Source: Lentzea fradiae (GTDB lineage: Bacteria > Actinomycetota > Actinomycetes > Mycobacteriales > Pseudonocardiaceae). Taken from it: a stretch of 64,000 nt of DNA. Below the pieces are notes generated by a model, which saw only the letters and a list, made by a program, of their open reading frames with translations, ran no database searches and had not been told where the DNA came from. The stretch spans positions 33,274-97,273 of the forward strand of contig NZ_FNCC01000021.1 in assembly GCF_900100955.1 (NCBI RefSeq). Reading direction: 5' to 3'. Position numbers and translations under genes: made by a program. Position 1 is the stretch's first letter. Each line of letters begins with the position of its first letter. Of the stretch, positions 33,536 to 42,764 are shown one piece after another.

Positions 33536-33814
33536 ATGACCGCCATGGACCTGGTGACACTCGCTCAGCAGCAGCCGCAGGTACCGGGCACAAGCAATGT
33601 CCGCGACTGGATCCTGGACAACATCGTTCCGCTGCTCCTCCTGACCGTCGCGCTCCTGCTCCTCTGGCTCGGTGGCGGCAAGGGTGACAACGCGGGCGTC
33701 ATGCGCCGTCTCGGCGGCGTCATCGTCGCGCTGGCCATCATCGGTCTCGCCGTCACCACGGACGCCGGGTCGAACATCGGCAAGTGGCTCGCCGGCCTCT
33801 TCGTCGGAGGCTGA
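33536..33814 (+). CDS. Small membrane protein, VirB2/TrbC-pilin-like
   Basis: 92 residues with two hydrophobic helices (NIVPLLLLTVALLLLWLGGG and VIVALAIIGLAVTT) and a short C-terminus. Size, topology and first place in a VirB3/VirB4/VirB6-like series fit a VirB2/TrbC-type subunit, though no pilin cleavage site is clear. GGAG lies nine bases before the ATG. The next gene starts 3 bases after its stop. Confidence 0.6.
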   Translation: MTAMDLVTLAQQQPQVPGTSNVRDWILDNIVPLLLLTVALLLLWLGGGKGDNAGVMRRLGGVIVALAIIGLAVTTDAGSNIGKWLAGLFVGG

Positions 33815-33817
33815 CAC

Positions 33818-34288
33818 GTGCGGGTCCGCACTGACGACGAGGTCTACCGGGTCGACGCCGTCTGGCTCGGCCCGCCCAAAGCGACCTTCCCCTGGCGCGC
33901 GCGCTACGTCGCGTGGGGCGTCGGGATCGTCGTCTTCCTCGTCGTACTCACGATCGAGCGGCAGATGGGCATCGGGTTCGGGTTCTTCTCGACCGCCTGG
34001 GCCCTGGTCGCGACGATCCTCCTCACCCGCTTCATCACCGCGCGGATCAGCCACGAGAGGCCCCTCACCGCGGTCATGTCGATGTGGGTGCACGAGCTCA
34101 CCGCACCTCGAGAGCGCACGGCCAGCACCGGTGGAGCGGCCAGCGCCGCCCGGATCCGGGTCAGTCCGCAGCGGCCTCGTCCCAAGTTGAGCAGGAAACA
34201 ACGGGCGAGACAGCAGGCGCAGCCCCGCCGGACGTCAGCCAGCCGTAAGAAGGAGGTTCGCGGTGTTCGGACGCCGGCGAGACCGTGA
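33818..34288 (+). CDS. PrgI/VirB3-like membrane protein
   Basis: 156 residues, GTG start. A short N-terminal soluble part (YRVDAVWLGPPKATFPWRAR) is followed by two adjacent membrane helices (WGVGIVVFLVVLTIERQ and STAWALVATILLTRFI), then a basic, disordered tail rich in Arg, Lys and Pro. VirB3/PrgI proteins have this shape and associate with the VirB4 ATPase, whose gene overlaps this one by 26 bases. Confidence 0.65.
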   Translation: MRVRTDDEVYRVDAVWLGPPKATFPWRARYVAWGVGIVVFLVVLTIERQMGIGFGFFSTAWALVATILLTRFITARISHERPLTAVMSMWVHELTAPRERTASTGGAASAARIRVSPQRPRPKLSRKQRARQQAQPRRTSASRKKEVRGVRTPARP

Positions 34289-37136
34289 TCGTCGCTCCGC
34301 CCAGCACATCGCCCAGCACGCCGCCGCGGACCCGCGAGAGCGCGAACGGGCCGCCTACTCCAAACGCGGGCGCCGCCTGCCCGGTGAGCAGGCCGTGCCG
34401 AGCTACACCCCGTCGATCGCGGCCCGCAGCATCGACGGTCACCTGCTGCGCACCGGCCAGGAGGTCTACGCCTGGTACCGGCTCGCGCCGCAGCGCTGGT
34501 CGTTCCGCAGCGACTCGCAGCGCCAGGACCTGATCGCCGCCATCGCGGGCCAGTACGCCGAGCTGCAGGGCCGCTGGATGCACCTGCGCGTCACCACGCG
34601 GCCGTACCCGATCCGCATGTGGGCCGAGGCGCACGTGCACAACGCCGTCAAGCGCCTGCCGGACACCCCCGGCACGTTGTCGTTCGACGACTACATGGTC
34701 GGCGAGCAGCAGCAGCTGATGGGCCGCTCGATGGCGGAGAAAGAGGTCTACCTGGGTGTCCAGGTGCAGACCCGCAACATGATGGACCGCGCCGTCGAAC
34801 GCGCGGCGCCCGTGCTGCGCAAGGTCTTCCCGGACGCCGTCGACGCCGAGCTGGTGGCGCTCGACTCCGAGGTGGAGCACCTCGACCAGGTGATCGGCTC
34901 CGCCGGGCTCGAAGGCCGCCCGGTGACGGCCGAGGAGATGTCCTGGCTGATGCACCGGTCGTGCTCGCTGGGCCTGCCCGCGCCGCGCAACCTGCCCGCG
35001 GTGCCCGGTGCCGCGTGGGAGCCGGAGGACCTGGCGTCGTTCACCGACGCGGCCGACTTCCACCAGGAGCCCTACTCGCCGACGGTGACCGTGCGCGGCC
35101 GCACCGGCTCGAACGCGGGCATCCGGCGGCACGTCGCCGTGCTCACAGTCGGGCTGATGCACGGCCTGCAGATCCCCGAGGTCGACGACCCGTGGGTGCA
35201 GCGTTCCGACCGGCTCCCGGCCGCCGTCGAGTGGTCGGCGCGCATCTACGTGCGCAAGCCGGAAGAAGTGTCCGGCGAGCTGTCGCGGCAGATGAGCAAG
35301 GTCCGCTCGCAGGTCCGCCACTACACCGACGAGCACGAGCTGGAGCCCCCGCAGTCGCTCGCCCGCCAGGCCGGTCGCGTGCTGGAGATCGACGACGAGA
35401 TGACGTCGGGCTTCACCGCGCTGGGCACCAGGGTGCGGTCGTGGTGGCGCCTGGCCGTCAGCGGCCCCACCGAGCGCGAGGCCCTGCGCCTGGCCCAGCA
35501 GCTGCTGGAGCTGTACAAGCCGAAGATCGCGATCGAGCACCCCGAGGCGCAGTACGCGATCGCCCGCGAGTTCATCCCCGGCGAACCGCTCGCGAGCGGC
35601 GCGTACCTGCGCCGCGGCAGCGTGCTGTGGGCCGCGTCGGCGGTGCCGACGGCCACGGCCGAGGTCGGTGACCGCCGCGGCATCCTGCTGGGCGAGACCG
35701 TCACGGCCACCCGCCGCCCGGTCGCGTGGGACCCGTGGATGGCGCAGGAGCTGCGCGACGCCTCCGGCCTGACGGCGATGGTCGCGGGCCTCGGCGCCGG
35801 CAAGTCGTTCCTCGGCGGCGGCATGGTCTACAAGACCCTGCGCGCCGGTGCCCACTGGACGCTGCTCGACCCGTCCGGCCCGCTGTCGGCGCTGTGCGAG
35901 CTGCCGGAGCTGCGGCCGTACGCGCGGCCGATCAACCTGCTCAACGCCCAGCCCGGCATCCTCAACCCGTACCGGGTGGTCGCCGAGCCGATGATCGAGC
36001 ACTTCCTCGACGAGGACGACCCCGAACGGGCCTGGCGCCGGGAGAAGGCCCTCGCGGCCGCCACCCGCCGCCGGCTCGTGCTGGACGTCCTCACCGGCCT
36101 GCTGCCGTTCGAGGTCGCGCGCCTGCCCCAGACGCGCATCGTGCTGCTGCGCGCGGTCCGCACGGTCGGTGGCCGCTTCGACGCCCACCCCGGTCTCGTC
36201 TTCGAGGCGCTGCGCCGCGACGCGTCCGAGCACCACGAGCACGCCGTCGTCGTCGCGGACTTCCTCGACGAGATGCGCGAGCGCATGTCGCTGCTCATCC
36301 CTGAGGAAAACCACGACCCGTACAACGAGGTGCGCGACGACCGCCTCACCGTCCTCACGATGGCGGGCCTGAACCTGCCGAAGGACGGCGTCGGCCGCGA
36401 GCACTGGACGGACGCGGAGTCGCTCGGCGTCGAGATGCTGAACCTCGCCGCCTGGCTCACCCAGCGCTCGATCTACGAGAAGCCGAAGGACCAGCGCAAG
36501 GGCGTCTGGATCGACGAGGCGTTCTTCCTGTCCGAGGTCCCGACCGGCCGCGTGCTGATGAACCGCTTCGCCCGCGACTCCCGCAAGTGGAACGTCCGCG
36601 TGCTGCTGTCGTCGCAGATCCCCGCGGACTTCCTGAAGATCCAGGGCTTCGTGGCGCTGCTCGACTCGGTCTTCGTCGGCCGCCTCGACGACGACCAGGC
36701 GCAGGCGGACGCGCTGCGGCTGCTCAAGGTGCCGGTCGGCGCCGGGTACGAGCAGGTCGTCGCGTCGCTCGGCCGCCGTCCCGGCGGGGAGCGCACCGCG
36801 ACCGAACGCGACCGCGCGCCCCGCCAGTTCATCTTCGGCGACGGTGCCGGTGGGGTGGAACGGATCCGCATCGACTTCAGCGGCCCGCACCTCGAGCACC
36901 TGCGCACCGCCCTCGACACGACGCCGGACGCCAAGCGCGACTCCGGTGGCGATCTCGTGCGGGCGGAGGACGACCACGCGGCGCCTCAGCCGCCCGCCTA
37001 CGTGCCCGACGAGATCGACGACGAACTGGCGGCGGACATGGAGCTCGGACTCACGGAGGACCAGGCGCAGCTCGGCCAGAACGATCTGGTCAGTCACGGT
37101 GACGGAAACACCCGCCACCGGGGCGGCGGCGCATGA
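34263..37136 (+). CDS. VirB4/TraC-like T4SS ATPase
   Basis: 957 residues from GTG 34263 with AAGGAGG seven bases upstream. Walker A GLGAGKS is at 509-515 and Walker B GVWIDEAF at Asp 751/Glu 752, with VRVLLSSQIPADF after it, the usual order in VirB4-type ATPases. The N-terminal ~480 residues are the VirB4-specific region that contacts VirB3. The C-terminus is acidic. The protein should power assembly of, or export through, a type IV secretion-like channel. Stop overlaps the next start. A large antisense frame here is a codon-bias shadow. Confidence 0.85.
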   Translation: MFGRRRDRDRRSAQHIAQHAAADPRERERAAYSKRGRRLPGEQAVPSYTPSIAARSIDGHLLRTGQEVYAWYRLAPQRWSFRSDSQRQDLIAAIAGQYAELQGRWMHLRVTTRPYPIRMWAEAHVHNAVKRLPDTPGTLSFDDYMVGEQQQLMGRSMAEKEVYLGVQVQTRNMMDRAVERAAPVLRKVFPDAVDAELVALDSEVEHLDQVIGSAGLEGRPVTAEEMSWLMHRSCSLGLPAPRNLPAVPGAAWEPEDLASFTDAADFHQEPYSPTVTVRGRTGSNAGIRRHVAVLTVGLMHGLQIPEVDDPWVQRSDRLPAAVEWSARIYVRKPEEVSGELSRQMSKVRSQVRHYTDEHELEPPQSLARQAGRVLEIDDEMTSGFTALGTRVRSWWRLAVSGPTEREALRLAQQLLELYKPKIAIEHPEAQYAIAREFIPGEPLASGAYLRRGSVLWAASAVPTATAEVGDRRGILLGETVTATRRPVAWDPWMAQELRDASGLTAMVAGLGAGKSFLGGGMVYKTLRAGAHWTLLDPSGPLSALCELPELRPYARPINLLNAQPGILNPYRVVAEPMIEHFLDEDDPERAWRREKALAAATRRRLVLDVLTGLLPFEVARLPQTRIVLLRAVRTVGGRFDAHPGLVFEALRRDASEHHEHAVVVADFLDEMRERMSLLIPEENHDPYNEVRDDRLTVLTMAGLNLPKDGVGREHWTDAESLGVEMLNLAAWLTQRSIYEKPKDQRKGVWIDEAFFLSEVPTGRVLMNRFARDSRKWNVRVLLSSQIPADFLKIQGFVALLDSVFVGRLDDDQAQADALRLLKVPVGAGYEQVVASLGRRPGGERTATERDRAPRQFIFGDGAGGVERIRIDFSGPHLEHLRTALDTTPDAKRDSGGDLVRAEDDHAAPQPPAYVPDEIDDELAADMELGLTEDQAQLGQNDLVSHGDGNTRHRGGGA

Positions 37137-39004
37137 CGGCGCTGACCATCGTGCTGGCGATCGCCGCCTTGCTCTGGGCGAGGCGGCGGTTCGCGCTGCG
37201 CGTGTCGGTGCGCGCCAAGAGGGTCGGCGTCGTCGCCGCCCTGCTGGCGCTCCAGGTGGTCATGGGTGCGCCGGTGGCGCACGCCCAGTCCTGCGAGCCG
37301 CCGAACCCCGAACGGCCCGGCGCCGGCATGGTCGGCGCGCTCGACCCGCCCGTCGGCAACGGCCTGCCCGGCTCGCCCTACCTCGAGTACGGGTACGCGG
37401 GCATGGTCTGGCACAACTACTCGACGAAGTGCAACGTCGTGCCGGACGCCAGCGCCACGCTCGACACGGTGGCGGGCAACCAGCTCTTCAGCATCGGCAA
37501 GAACATCGTCGGTGCCACGAACGCGTTGCACTACACCGTGATGGGCCGCGGCCTGCTCGTGCCGCTCGACGACGCGGTGAAGAACGGCGTCCAGAAGGTC
37601 TACGACAACGTCTACCTGCGCTGGTTCGGCCTGGTGGCGTTGCTGCTCGCGATCCTGATGTTCCGGCAGATCTGGACCGGCGACTTCGCCACGATCTCCA
37701 AACGCGGGCTCTGGGCGCTGGCGGCGATGTGGCTCGCGACGTCGACGCTCGCGCTGCCGCAGTTCTACAACCTCCTCGACAACACGCTGGTCTCCAAGAC
37801 CTCCGAGATCCAAGCGGGGTTCATCGAGGCACCAGAAGAACAAGGCACGCTCCACGTCCTGCCGACGAAGCTGCACGACGCCGTCGTCTACCAGAGCTGG
37901 CTGCGCGGCGCGTTCGGCACACCCGAGGCACCGCAGGCCGCCGAGTACGGCCCGCGCATCCTCAAGGCCCAGGCGTGGACCACGGCCGAGATCGCCGAGG
38001 GCAAGGACGGCGACCAGGCCGCCCTCGACGCCAAGAAGAACGAGTGGAAGGCCCTCGAAGGACAGCTCGGCACGGCGAGGGGCTACTTCGACGGCGCCGA
38101 CGGCAGCCGCACCGGCGCCGGGTTCCTGTCCCTGTTGCAGGCCATCGCGTTCTCGCTGTTCCAGCTGTTCGCGAAGGCCGCGGTGCTGCTGGCCCAGCTG
38201 CTGCTGCGCATCCTCACGCTCGCCGGCCCGCTCATCGGCCTGGTCGCGCTGATCCACCACGACCTGCTGCGCAAGGTCGCCCGCGCGGCCGCCGTGACGG
38301 TGTTCAACGTGCTGGTCCTCGCGGTCCTCGCGGGTGTCCACGCGCTGCTGCTACAGGCGATCTTCAACGCGACCGGGCTGTCGTTGCTGACGAGGACACT
38401 GCTCGGCCTGATGCTGACGCTCGTCTGCTTCGTCATCGGCAAACCGTTGCGCCGCATGTGGCAGATGGTCGAGATGTCGGTCGGCTCCGCGAGCAACGTC
38501 CTGCCGATGAGCGGCGGCGTCTGGTCGAAGATGATGGGCCGCCGCAAGCAGGCCGGTCCGACGCCGCAGGACGAGTTCTGGGAGTCCGTGCGGGAGAACG
38601 AGGCAGGCGAGGACGTGCCGCAGCGCGGCCGCAACCGGGTGCGCCCGGAGGCGTCCAGCCCGGTCGTCGCGACGGCCCAGCGCCTCGACCGCGACGCGCA
38701 GGCGAGCCAGCTCACCGGAGGCAGGGACTCCTCGGCCGTCCGGTCGGGGGCACTGCCCGCGGGCTCGGGGCCCGCCACCGCGCTGCCGGCCGCCCGGTCG
38801 CGCGTCGTGGACAGCCCCACGGTCACCGACCGGCAGTGGGACCGGGTCGACGACGCGGTGCTCGTGCCGTCGCGGTCGAACGGGACGAACGGCTACGTAC
38901 CGGTGCAGGAACCGCGCCGGGCGGAGACGGAAGTGGTGGCGGGACGCCCGGTGCACGTGATCTACCGGCCGTCCCGGGGCTTCGAGGTCAGGGACAACAG
39001 CTGA
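37133..39004 (+). CDS. Polytopic membrane protein, VirB6/TrbL-like
   Basis: 623 residues. A signal-like N-terminus (VVAALLALQVVMGAPVAHAQ) is followed by an extracellular region and several membrane helices (WFGLVALLLAILMF, LAQLLLRILTLAGPLIGLVA, VTVFNVLVLAVLAGVHALLL, TLLGLMLTLVCFVIG). The C-terminal ~170 residues are hydrophilic and disordered. This fits VirB6/TrbL inner-membrane channel components. ATG overlaps the ATPase stop. Confidence 0.75.
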   Translation: MTALTIVLAIAALLWARRRFALRVSVRAKRVGVVAALLALQVVMGAPVAHAQSCEPPNPERPGAGMVGALDPPVGNGLPGSPYLEYGYAGMVWHNYSTKCNVVPDASATLDTVAGNQLFSIGKNIVGATNALHYTVMGRGLLVPLDDAVKNGVQKVYDNVYLRWFGLVALLLAILMFRQIWTGDFATISKRGLWALAAMWLATSTLALPQFYNLLDNTLVSKTSEIQAGFIEAPEEQGTLHVLPTKLHDAVVYQSWLRGAFGTPEAPQAAEYGPRILKAQAWTTAEIAEGKDGDQAALDAKKNEWKALEGQLGTARGYFDGADGSRTGAGFLSLLQAIAFSLFQLFAKAAVLLAQLLLRILTLAGPLIGLVALIHHDLLRKVARAAAVTVFNVLVLAVLAGVHALLLQAIFNATGLSLLTRTLLGLMLTLVCFVIGKPLRRMWQMVEMSVGSASNVLPMSGGVWSKMMGRRKQAGPTPQDEFWESVRENEAGEDVPQRGRNRVRPEASSPVVATAQRLDRDAQASQLTGGRDSSAVRSGALPAGSGPATALPAARSRVVDSPTVTDRQWDRVDDAVLVPSRSNGTNGYVPVQEPRRAETEVVAGRPVHVIYRPSRGFEVRDNS

Positions 39005-39033
39005 TCGTGTGCACCGAGGAGGAAGGAGCGTAG

Positions 39034-39630
39034 ATGCCGATCCGTACCAACCGCGGCCGTGCCGCGGTCTACCGCAGGTTGTGGGGCTGGCCGCTGCGCT
39101 CCCCGCGGCACCTGGCCGCGGCGATCATCATGTTCGTCGTGGTGGTCGTCGCGCTCGGCGTGCTCATCCCGCGCCTGCTCGACCGCGGGCCCGCCGGTCA
39201 GCAGGTGGCGGCACCGCCGTCCACGTCGGCGCCGGGCACCCAGGTCGGCCAGCTCCCGGCCAGCGGCGCCTCGCTGCCGACCAAGGAGCCCGCGCCGTCC
39301 AACTCCGCGAAGGCGGCGCCGCCTGCCGCCGACGCGCAGCTGGTCGCCGAGCTGTGGGCGGAGAACTGGATCAAGCCGCCCCCGAACAACGACGTCGACA
39401 AGTGGCTCAAGCAGCTCGACGAGTACACGACCCCCGAGTTCCTCGCGCAGATGGCCACGATCGACCCGCGGAACGTCCCGAAGGAGCTCACCGACCGGGT
39501 GAAGGCCGTCAGCTCGACGACCTCCTCCATCGACTTCGAGGTCCCGACCGACCTCGGCAAGGTCCGGATCACGACCGTGAGGGCGCCGGACGGCAAGTGG
39601 CGCGTGAACAGCTACACGAAGGCGGACTGA
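39034..39630 (+). CDS. Bitopic protein, VirB8/TcpC-like
   Basis: 198 residues: a short basic cytoplasmic segment, one membrane helix (AAAIIMFVVVVVALGVLI), a Pro/Ser/Ala-rich linker, then a compact alpha/beta domain (ELWAENWIKPPPNNDVDKWL ... KVRITTVRAPDGKWRVNSYT). The topology and terminal NTF2-like pattern match VirB8/TcpC proteins of Gram-positive conjugation systems. It is encoded 29 bases after the VirB6-like gene and 4 bases before the cell-wall hydrolase. Confidence 0.7.
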   Translation: MPIRTNRGRAAVYRRLWGWPLRSPRHLAAAIIMFVVVVVALGVLIPRLLDRGPAGQQVAAPPSTSAPGTQVGQLPASGASLPTKEPAPSNSAKAAPPAADAQLVAELWAENWIKPPPNNDVDKWLKQLDEYTTPEFLAQMATIDPRNVPKELTDRVKAVSSTTSSIDFEVPTDLGKVRITTVRAPDGKWRVNSYTKAD

Positions 39631-39634
39631 ACCC

Positions 39635-40636
39635 ATGCGCGTGATGTTGGTGGTGGGTGCCCTCTTCGCGATCATCGTGATCGCGGTGGCCACGTCTGGT
39701 GTCACGCAGGTCGTCAGCAACTCCACGAACCCGGCGGTCACCGCCGGGTTCGCCAGGATGAGCTGCAACGCGGCCATCGGCCCGTGGGACGCGGGCGGCG
39801 GCGACAAGGGCCGCTACGACGCCTCGCGTCTCAACGACGAGCAGCGCAACATCGTCGCGCGCATCATCTCCATCGGCCAGGAGCGCGACCTGCCGCCGCT
39901 CGCCTGGCAGATCGCGATCCAGGCGGGCATGACCGAGTCCGGCCTGCGCCCGCTCGACTACGGCGACCGCGACTCGCTCGGCATCTTCCAGATGCGGCCG
40001 TCGATGGGCTGGGGCACGGAAGAGCAGGTCATCGACCCGACGTACGCGATCAACAAGTTCTACGACGTGCTGCTGAAGGTGCCGGGCTGGGAGGAGAAGC
40101 GCCCCGGCGACTCGGCGCAGGCGGTCGAGCGCTCGGCGTTCCCCGACCGCTACCACAACTGGGAGGCGATGGCGGCCTTCCTGCTGGGCGAGCTCGGGCA
40201 GATCAGCGACCCGGCGGGCTGCGGCGAGGGCGCGGGCGAGTTCCTGCTGGCCTCCAACGCGGCCGGGATCGCGATCGAGTTCACCAAGCAGCAGCTGGGC
40301 GAGCCGTACCTGTGGGGCGGCAACGGCCCGGACGCGTGGGACTGCTCCGGCATCCTCGTGAAGGCGTTCGCCGAGGCCGGCGTGAAGATCCCGCGGGTGG
40401 CGAACGACCAGTACGAGCAGGGCGGCGCGCACCTCCCGGTGCGCGAGGCCCAAGCGGGTGACCTGGTCTTCTGGGCGACCGACACGTCGAACCCGCGCAC
40501 GGTGCACCACGTGGCCATGTACCTCGGCGGTGACGAGTACATCCACGCGCCGCAGACGGGTGACGTGGTGAAGATCAGCAAGATGAACTGGGACTACTAC
40601 GAGCTGATGCCGCTGGCCGTCCGGCCGGGCGTGTAG
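39635..40636 (+). CDS. Two-domain cell-wall hydrolase: lytic transglycosylase-like plus NlpC/P60
   Basis: 333 residues with an N-terminal membrane helix. Residues ~65-190 resemble a lysozyme-like fold (WQIAIQAGMTESGLRPLDYG with a possible catalytic Glu, SLGIFQMRPSMGWG). From ~205 comes an NlpC/P60 peptidase: KQQLGEPYLWGGNGPDAWDC with catalytic Cys237, HHVAMYLGGDEYIHAP supplying His. It should open peptidoglycan locally for the secretion channel, like TcpG or VirB1. Embedded between the VirB8-like gene and two small genes in the same operon. Confidence 0.85.
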   Translation: MRVMLVVGALFAIIVIAVATSGVTQVVSNSTNPAVTAGFARMSCNAAIGPWDAGGGDKGRYDASRLNDEQRNIVARIISIGQERDLPPLAWQIAIQAGMTESGLRPLDYGDRDSLGIFQMRPSMGWGTEEQVIDPTYAINKFYDVLLKVPGWEEKRPGDSAQAVERSAFPDRYHNWEAMAAFLLGELGQISDPAGCGEGAGEFLLASNAAGIAIEFTKQQLGEPYLWGGNGPDAWDCSGILVKAFAEAGVKIPRVANDQYEQGGAHLPVREAQAGDLVFWATDTSNPRTVHHVAMYLGGDEYIHAPQTGDVVKISKMNWDYYELMPLAVRPGV

Positions 40637-40654
40637 ATCGCGGGGAGGCGCTGC

Positions 40655-41128
40655 ATGTTCAACCACGACCCCATCCCGAGGCCCTCCGGACCGCCCGCGT
40701 CGAGCACGCCGGTGCGGGACTACATGGCGGCCGGTGCCCCCGGCGTGACACCCGACTACGTGGTGATCCCGCGGGCCTTGGCCGAGTCGATGCCGCTGCC
40801 CTGGCAGCAGCACCTGATCCACCTCATGGCGGAGTTCCACCGCACGTACGGCCACCTCAAGTGGCCCGTCTACCGCGTGGTGCCCTCGCGCTACGAGAAG
40901 CTGGCCGACCTCGACGAGGAACAGCTGGCCGAGGTGGGCGCGATCATGGAGATCGACTCCGACGGCTCGCTCGTCTACCGCGACCGCTCCGGTCGCAGGA
41001 TCGAGAACGCCGAGGACCGCACGGTGCTGGTGTCGTGTTTGGACCCGATCCCGTCGGAGTACGCCAACGCCAACCAGTCGACGCCGCCGAGGGGATTCCC
41101 GGCGCCATTGGGAGGCGAACGCGTATGA
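40655..41128 (+). CDS. Conserved hypothetical protein of the T4SS-like cluster
   Basis: 157 residues with no signal peptide. PDYVVIPRALAESMPLPWQQ and YGHLKWPVYRVVPSRYEKL suggest a small globular domain; DLDEEQLAEVGAIMEIDSDG is acidic. GGGGAGG lies upstream of the ATG. It follows the hydrolase by 18 bases and overlaps the next gene (ATGA), so it belongs to the operon. No function recognised. Confidence 0.7.
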   Translation: MFNHDPIPRPSGPPASSTPVRDYMAAGAPGVTPDYVVIPRALAESMPLPWQQHLIHLMAEFHRTYGHLKWPVYRVVPSRYEKLADLDEEQLAEVGAIMEIDSDGSLVYRDRSGRRIENAEDRTVLVSCLDPIPSEYANANQSTPPRGFPAPLGGERV

Positions 41129-41313
41129 GTGACTCGAGTGGATGGTTCTACTGCCTGACCCACCAGACCGTGGAGCACGGCAAGGGCTGCAAGGGAGCGG
41201 ACCGCATGGGCCCCTACCCGGACGAGGCCGCCGCGGCCCGCGCGCTGGAGATCGCGCGGGAGCGGACCCGTGCCGCCGACGAGGCGGACCGCAAGCACCG
41301 CGGCGACGACTGA
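41125..41313 (+). CDS. Small conserved protein, 62 aa (SPOR-like annotation elsewhere)
   Basis: Starts MSDSSGWFYCLTHQTVEHGK and continues GCKGADRMGPYPDEAAAARA, then an acidic/basic helix. The two Cys/His pairs (CLTH ... GKGC) could hold a metal. I recall similar small proteins in Pseudonocardiaceae, sometimes labelled SPOR-domain, beside the RNB ribonuclease gene. ATG overlaps the preceding stop. Confidence 0.65.
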   Translation: MSDSSGWFYCLTHQTVEHGKGCKGADRMGPYPDEAAAARALEIARERTRAADEADRKHRGDD

Positions 41314-41354
41314 CACGTCGCCGTCCGACGTCCGGGGTGGTCGGCGCTTAGGGT

Positions 41355-42764
41355 GTGCGGGTGGCTTTCGTGATCCGCACAGGGCGTGCTGACCTTGCGT
41401 TCGACGGGCTCCGCAGCGAGTTCGGGCTGCCGGAGGCGTTTCCGGCCGATGTGCTCGCCGAGGCGGAGGCGGCGGTCTCCCGTTCCCCGGGAGACCGCCC
41501 GGACTTCACGTCGTTGCCGCTGGTGACGATCGACCCGCCGGGAGCCAAGGACCTCGACCAGGCCCTGTGCGTCCTGCGCGACGGGGACGGCTTCGTCGTC
41601 CACTACGCGATCGCGGACCTGGGGTCGTTCGTCACGCCCGGCGGCGCCTTGGACACCGAGGTCCGCCGACGCGGCCAGACGATCTACCTGCCCGACGGCA
41701 ACGTGCCGCTCCACCCGACCGTGCTGTCGGAGGGGGCGGCATCGCTGCTGCCGGGGGTGGTGCGTCCGGCCGTGCTGTGGACGTTCACCTGCGGTGCCGA
41801 TGGGGTGCCCACGTCCGTCGAGGTGCGGCGGGCGTTGGTGCGGTCCGTCGCGCAGTTCGACTACGCGACCGTGCAGGAGTCGTTCGACGCCGGGCAGCCG
41901 CATCCGTCGGTCGAGGCGCTGGGCGTGTTCGGGCCGTTGCGGCGGGAGCTGGCGCTTCGGCGCGGGGCGATCGAGCTGCAGCTGCCCGAGCAGGAGATCG
42001 AGCTCGACGGGGCCGGGTGGAAGCTCGTCATCCGGCCCCGGTCGGAGGTGGACTCCTGGAACGCCGAGATCTCGTTGATGACCGGCATGGCCGCGGCCTC
42101 GATGATGATCGAGGCTCGGGTGGGGATCCTGCGGACCCTGCCCGACCCCGACGCGAAGGCCGTGGGGGAGCTGCGGAAGTCCGCCGCGGCGCTGGGGGTT
42201 CCTTGGGCCGCGGACGTGTCGCCCGGAGCGTTCCTGGCCGGGTTGGACGGGTCGTCTCCCGAGGCGCTGGCGTTGTTCACCGATGCGACTCGGTTGTTGC
42301 GCGGGGCCGGGTACACGGCGTTCGACGGGACTGTGCCCGAGGTGGTTGGTCATGCCGGGCTGGCTGCGCCTTACACGCACGTGACCGCGCCGTTGCGGCG
42401 GTTGGTGGATCGGTTTGCCACCGAGGTTTGCCTGGCTGTTTCTGCCGGGGAGCCTTTGGCGGGGTGGCTTGCCGAGGCGTTGCCGTTGTTGCCGTCCTTG
42501 ATGGGGGCTTCCGACTCTCTTGCTTCGAAGGTGGACCGGGCCTCGCTGGACCTGGTCGAGGCTTGGGTTCTGGGGGCTCGGGTGGGGGAGGAGTTCTCCG
42601 CCGTCGTCCTGCGGGCCGGGGAGCGGGAGGGCGAGGTTTTCGTCGCTGCTCCTCCGGTGCTCGCGAAGTGTTCCGGGGAGCGGTTGCCTGAGGGGGAGGC
42701 GGTTCGGGTTCGGTTGGTGGAGGCTGACGCCGGGGAGCGGCGGGTTCGGTTCGCCGCTGTTTGA
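41355..42764 (+). CDS. RNB-domain ribonuclease (RNase II/R family)
   Basis: 469 residues, shorter than RNase R. The catalytic RNB domain begins LPLVTIDPPGAKDLDQALCV, whose aspartates bind Mg2+, followed by YAIADLGSFVTPGGALDTEV and RRRGQTIYLPD. The end of the domain is THVTAPLRRLVDRFATEV. N-terminal cold-shock and C-terminal S1 domains are reduced or absent, as in the short actinobacterial form. It would degrade RNA 3' to 5'. GTG start; a second GTG two codons later is possible. Not obviously in an operon with the T4SS-like genes (41-bp gap). Confidence 0.85.
   Translation: MRVAFVIRTGRADLAFDGLRSEFGLPEAFPADVLAEAEAAVSRSPGDRPDFTSLPLVTIDPPGAKDLDQALCVLRDGDGFVVHYAIADLGSFVTPGGALDTEVRRRGQTIYLPDGNVPLHPTVLSEGAASLLPGVVRPAVLWTFTCGADGVPTSVEVRRALVRSVAQFDYATVQESFDAGQPHPSVEALGVFGPLRRELALRRGAIELQLPEQEIELDGAGWKLVIRPRSEVDSWNAEISLMTGMAAASMMIEARVGILRTLPDPDAKAVGELRKSAAALGVPWAADVSPGAFLAGLDGSSPEALALFTDATRLLRGAGYTAFDGTVPEVVGHAGLAAPYTHVTAPLRRLVDRFATEVCLAVSAGEPLAGWLAEALPLLPSLMGASDSLASKVDRASLDLVEAWVLGARVGEEFSAVVLRAGEREGEVFVAAPPVLAKCSGERLPEGEAVRVRLVEADAGERRVRFAAV

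Noticed and set aside
34161..37118. A 985-codon minus-strand frame
   Set aside because: Lies wholly opposite the VirB4-like gene; an antisense shadow of high-GC codons.
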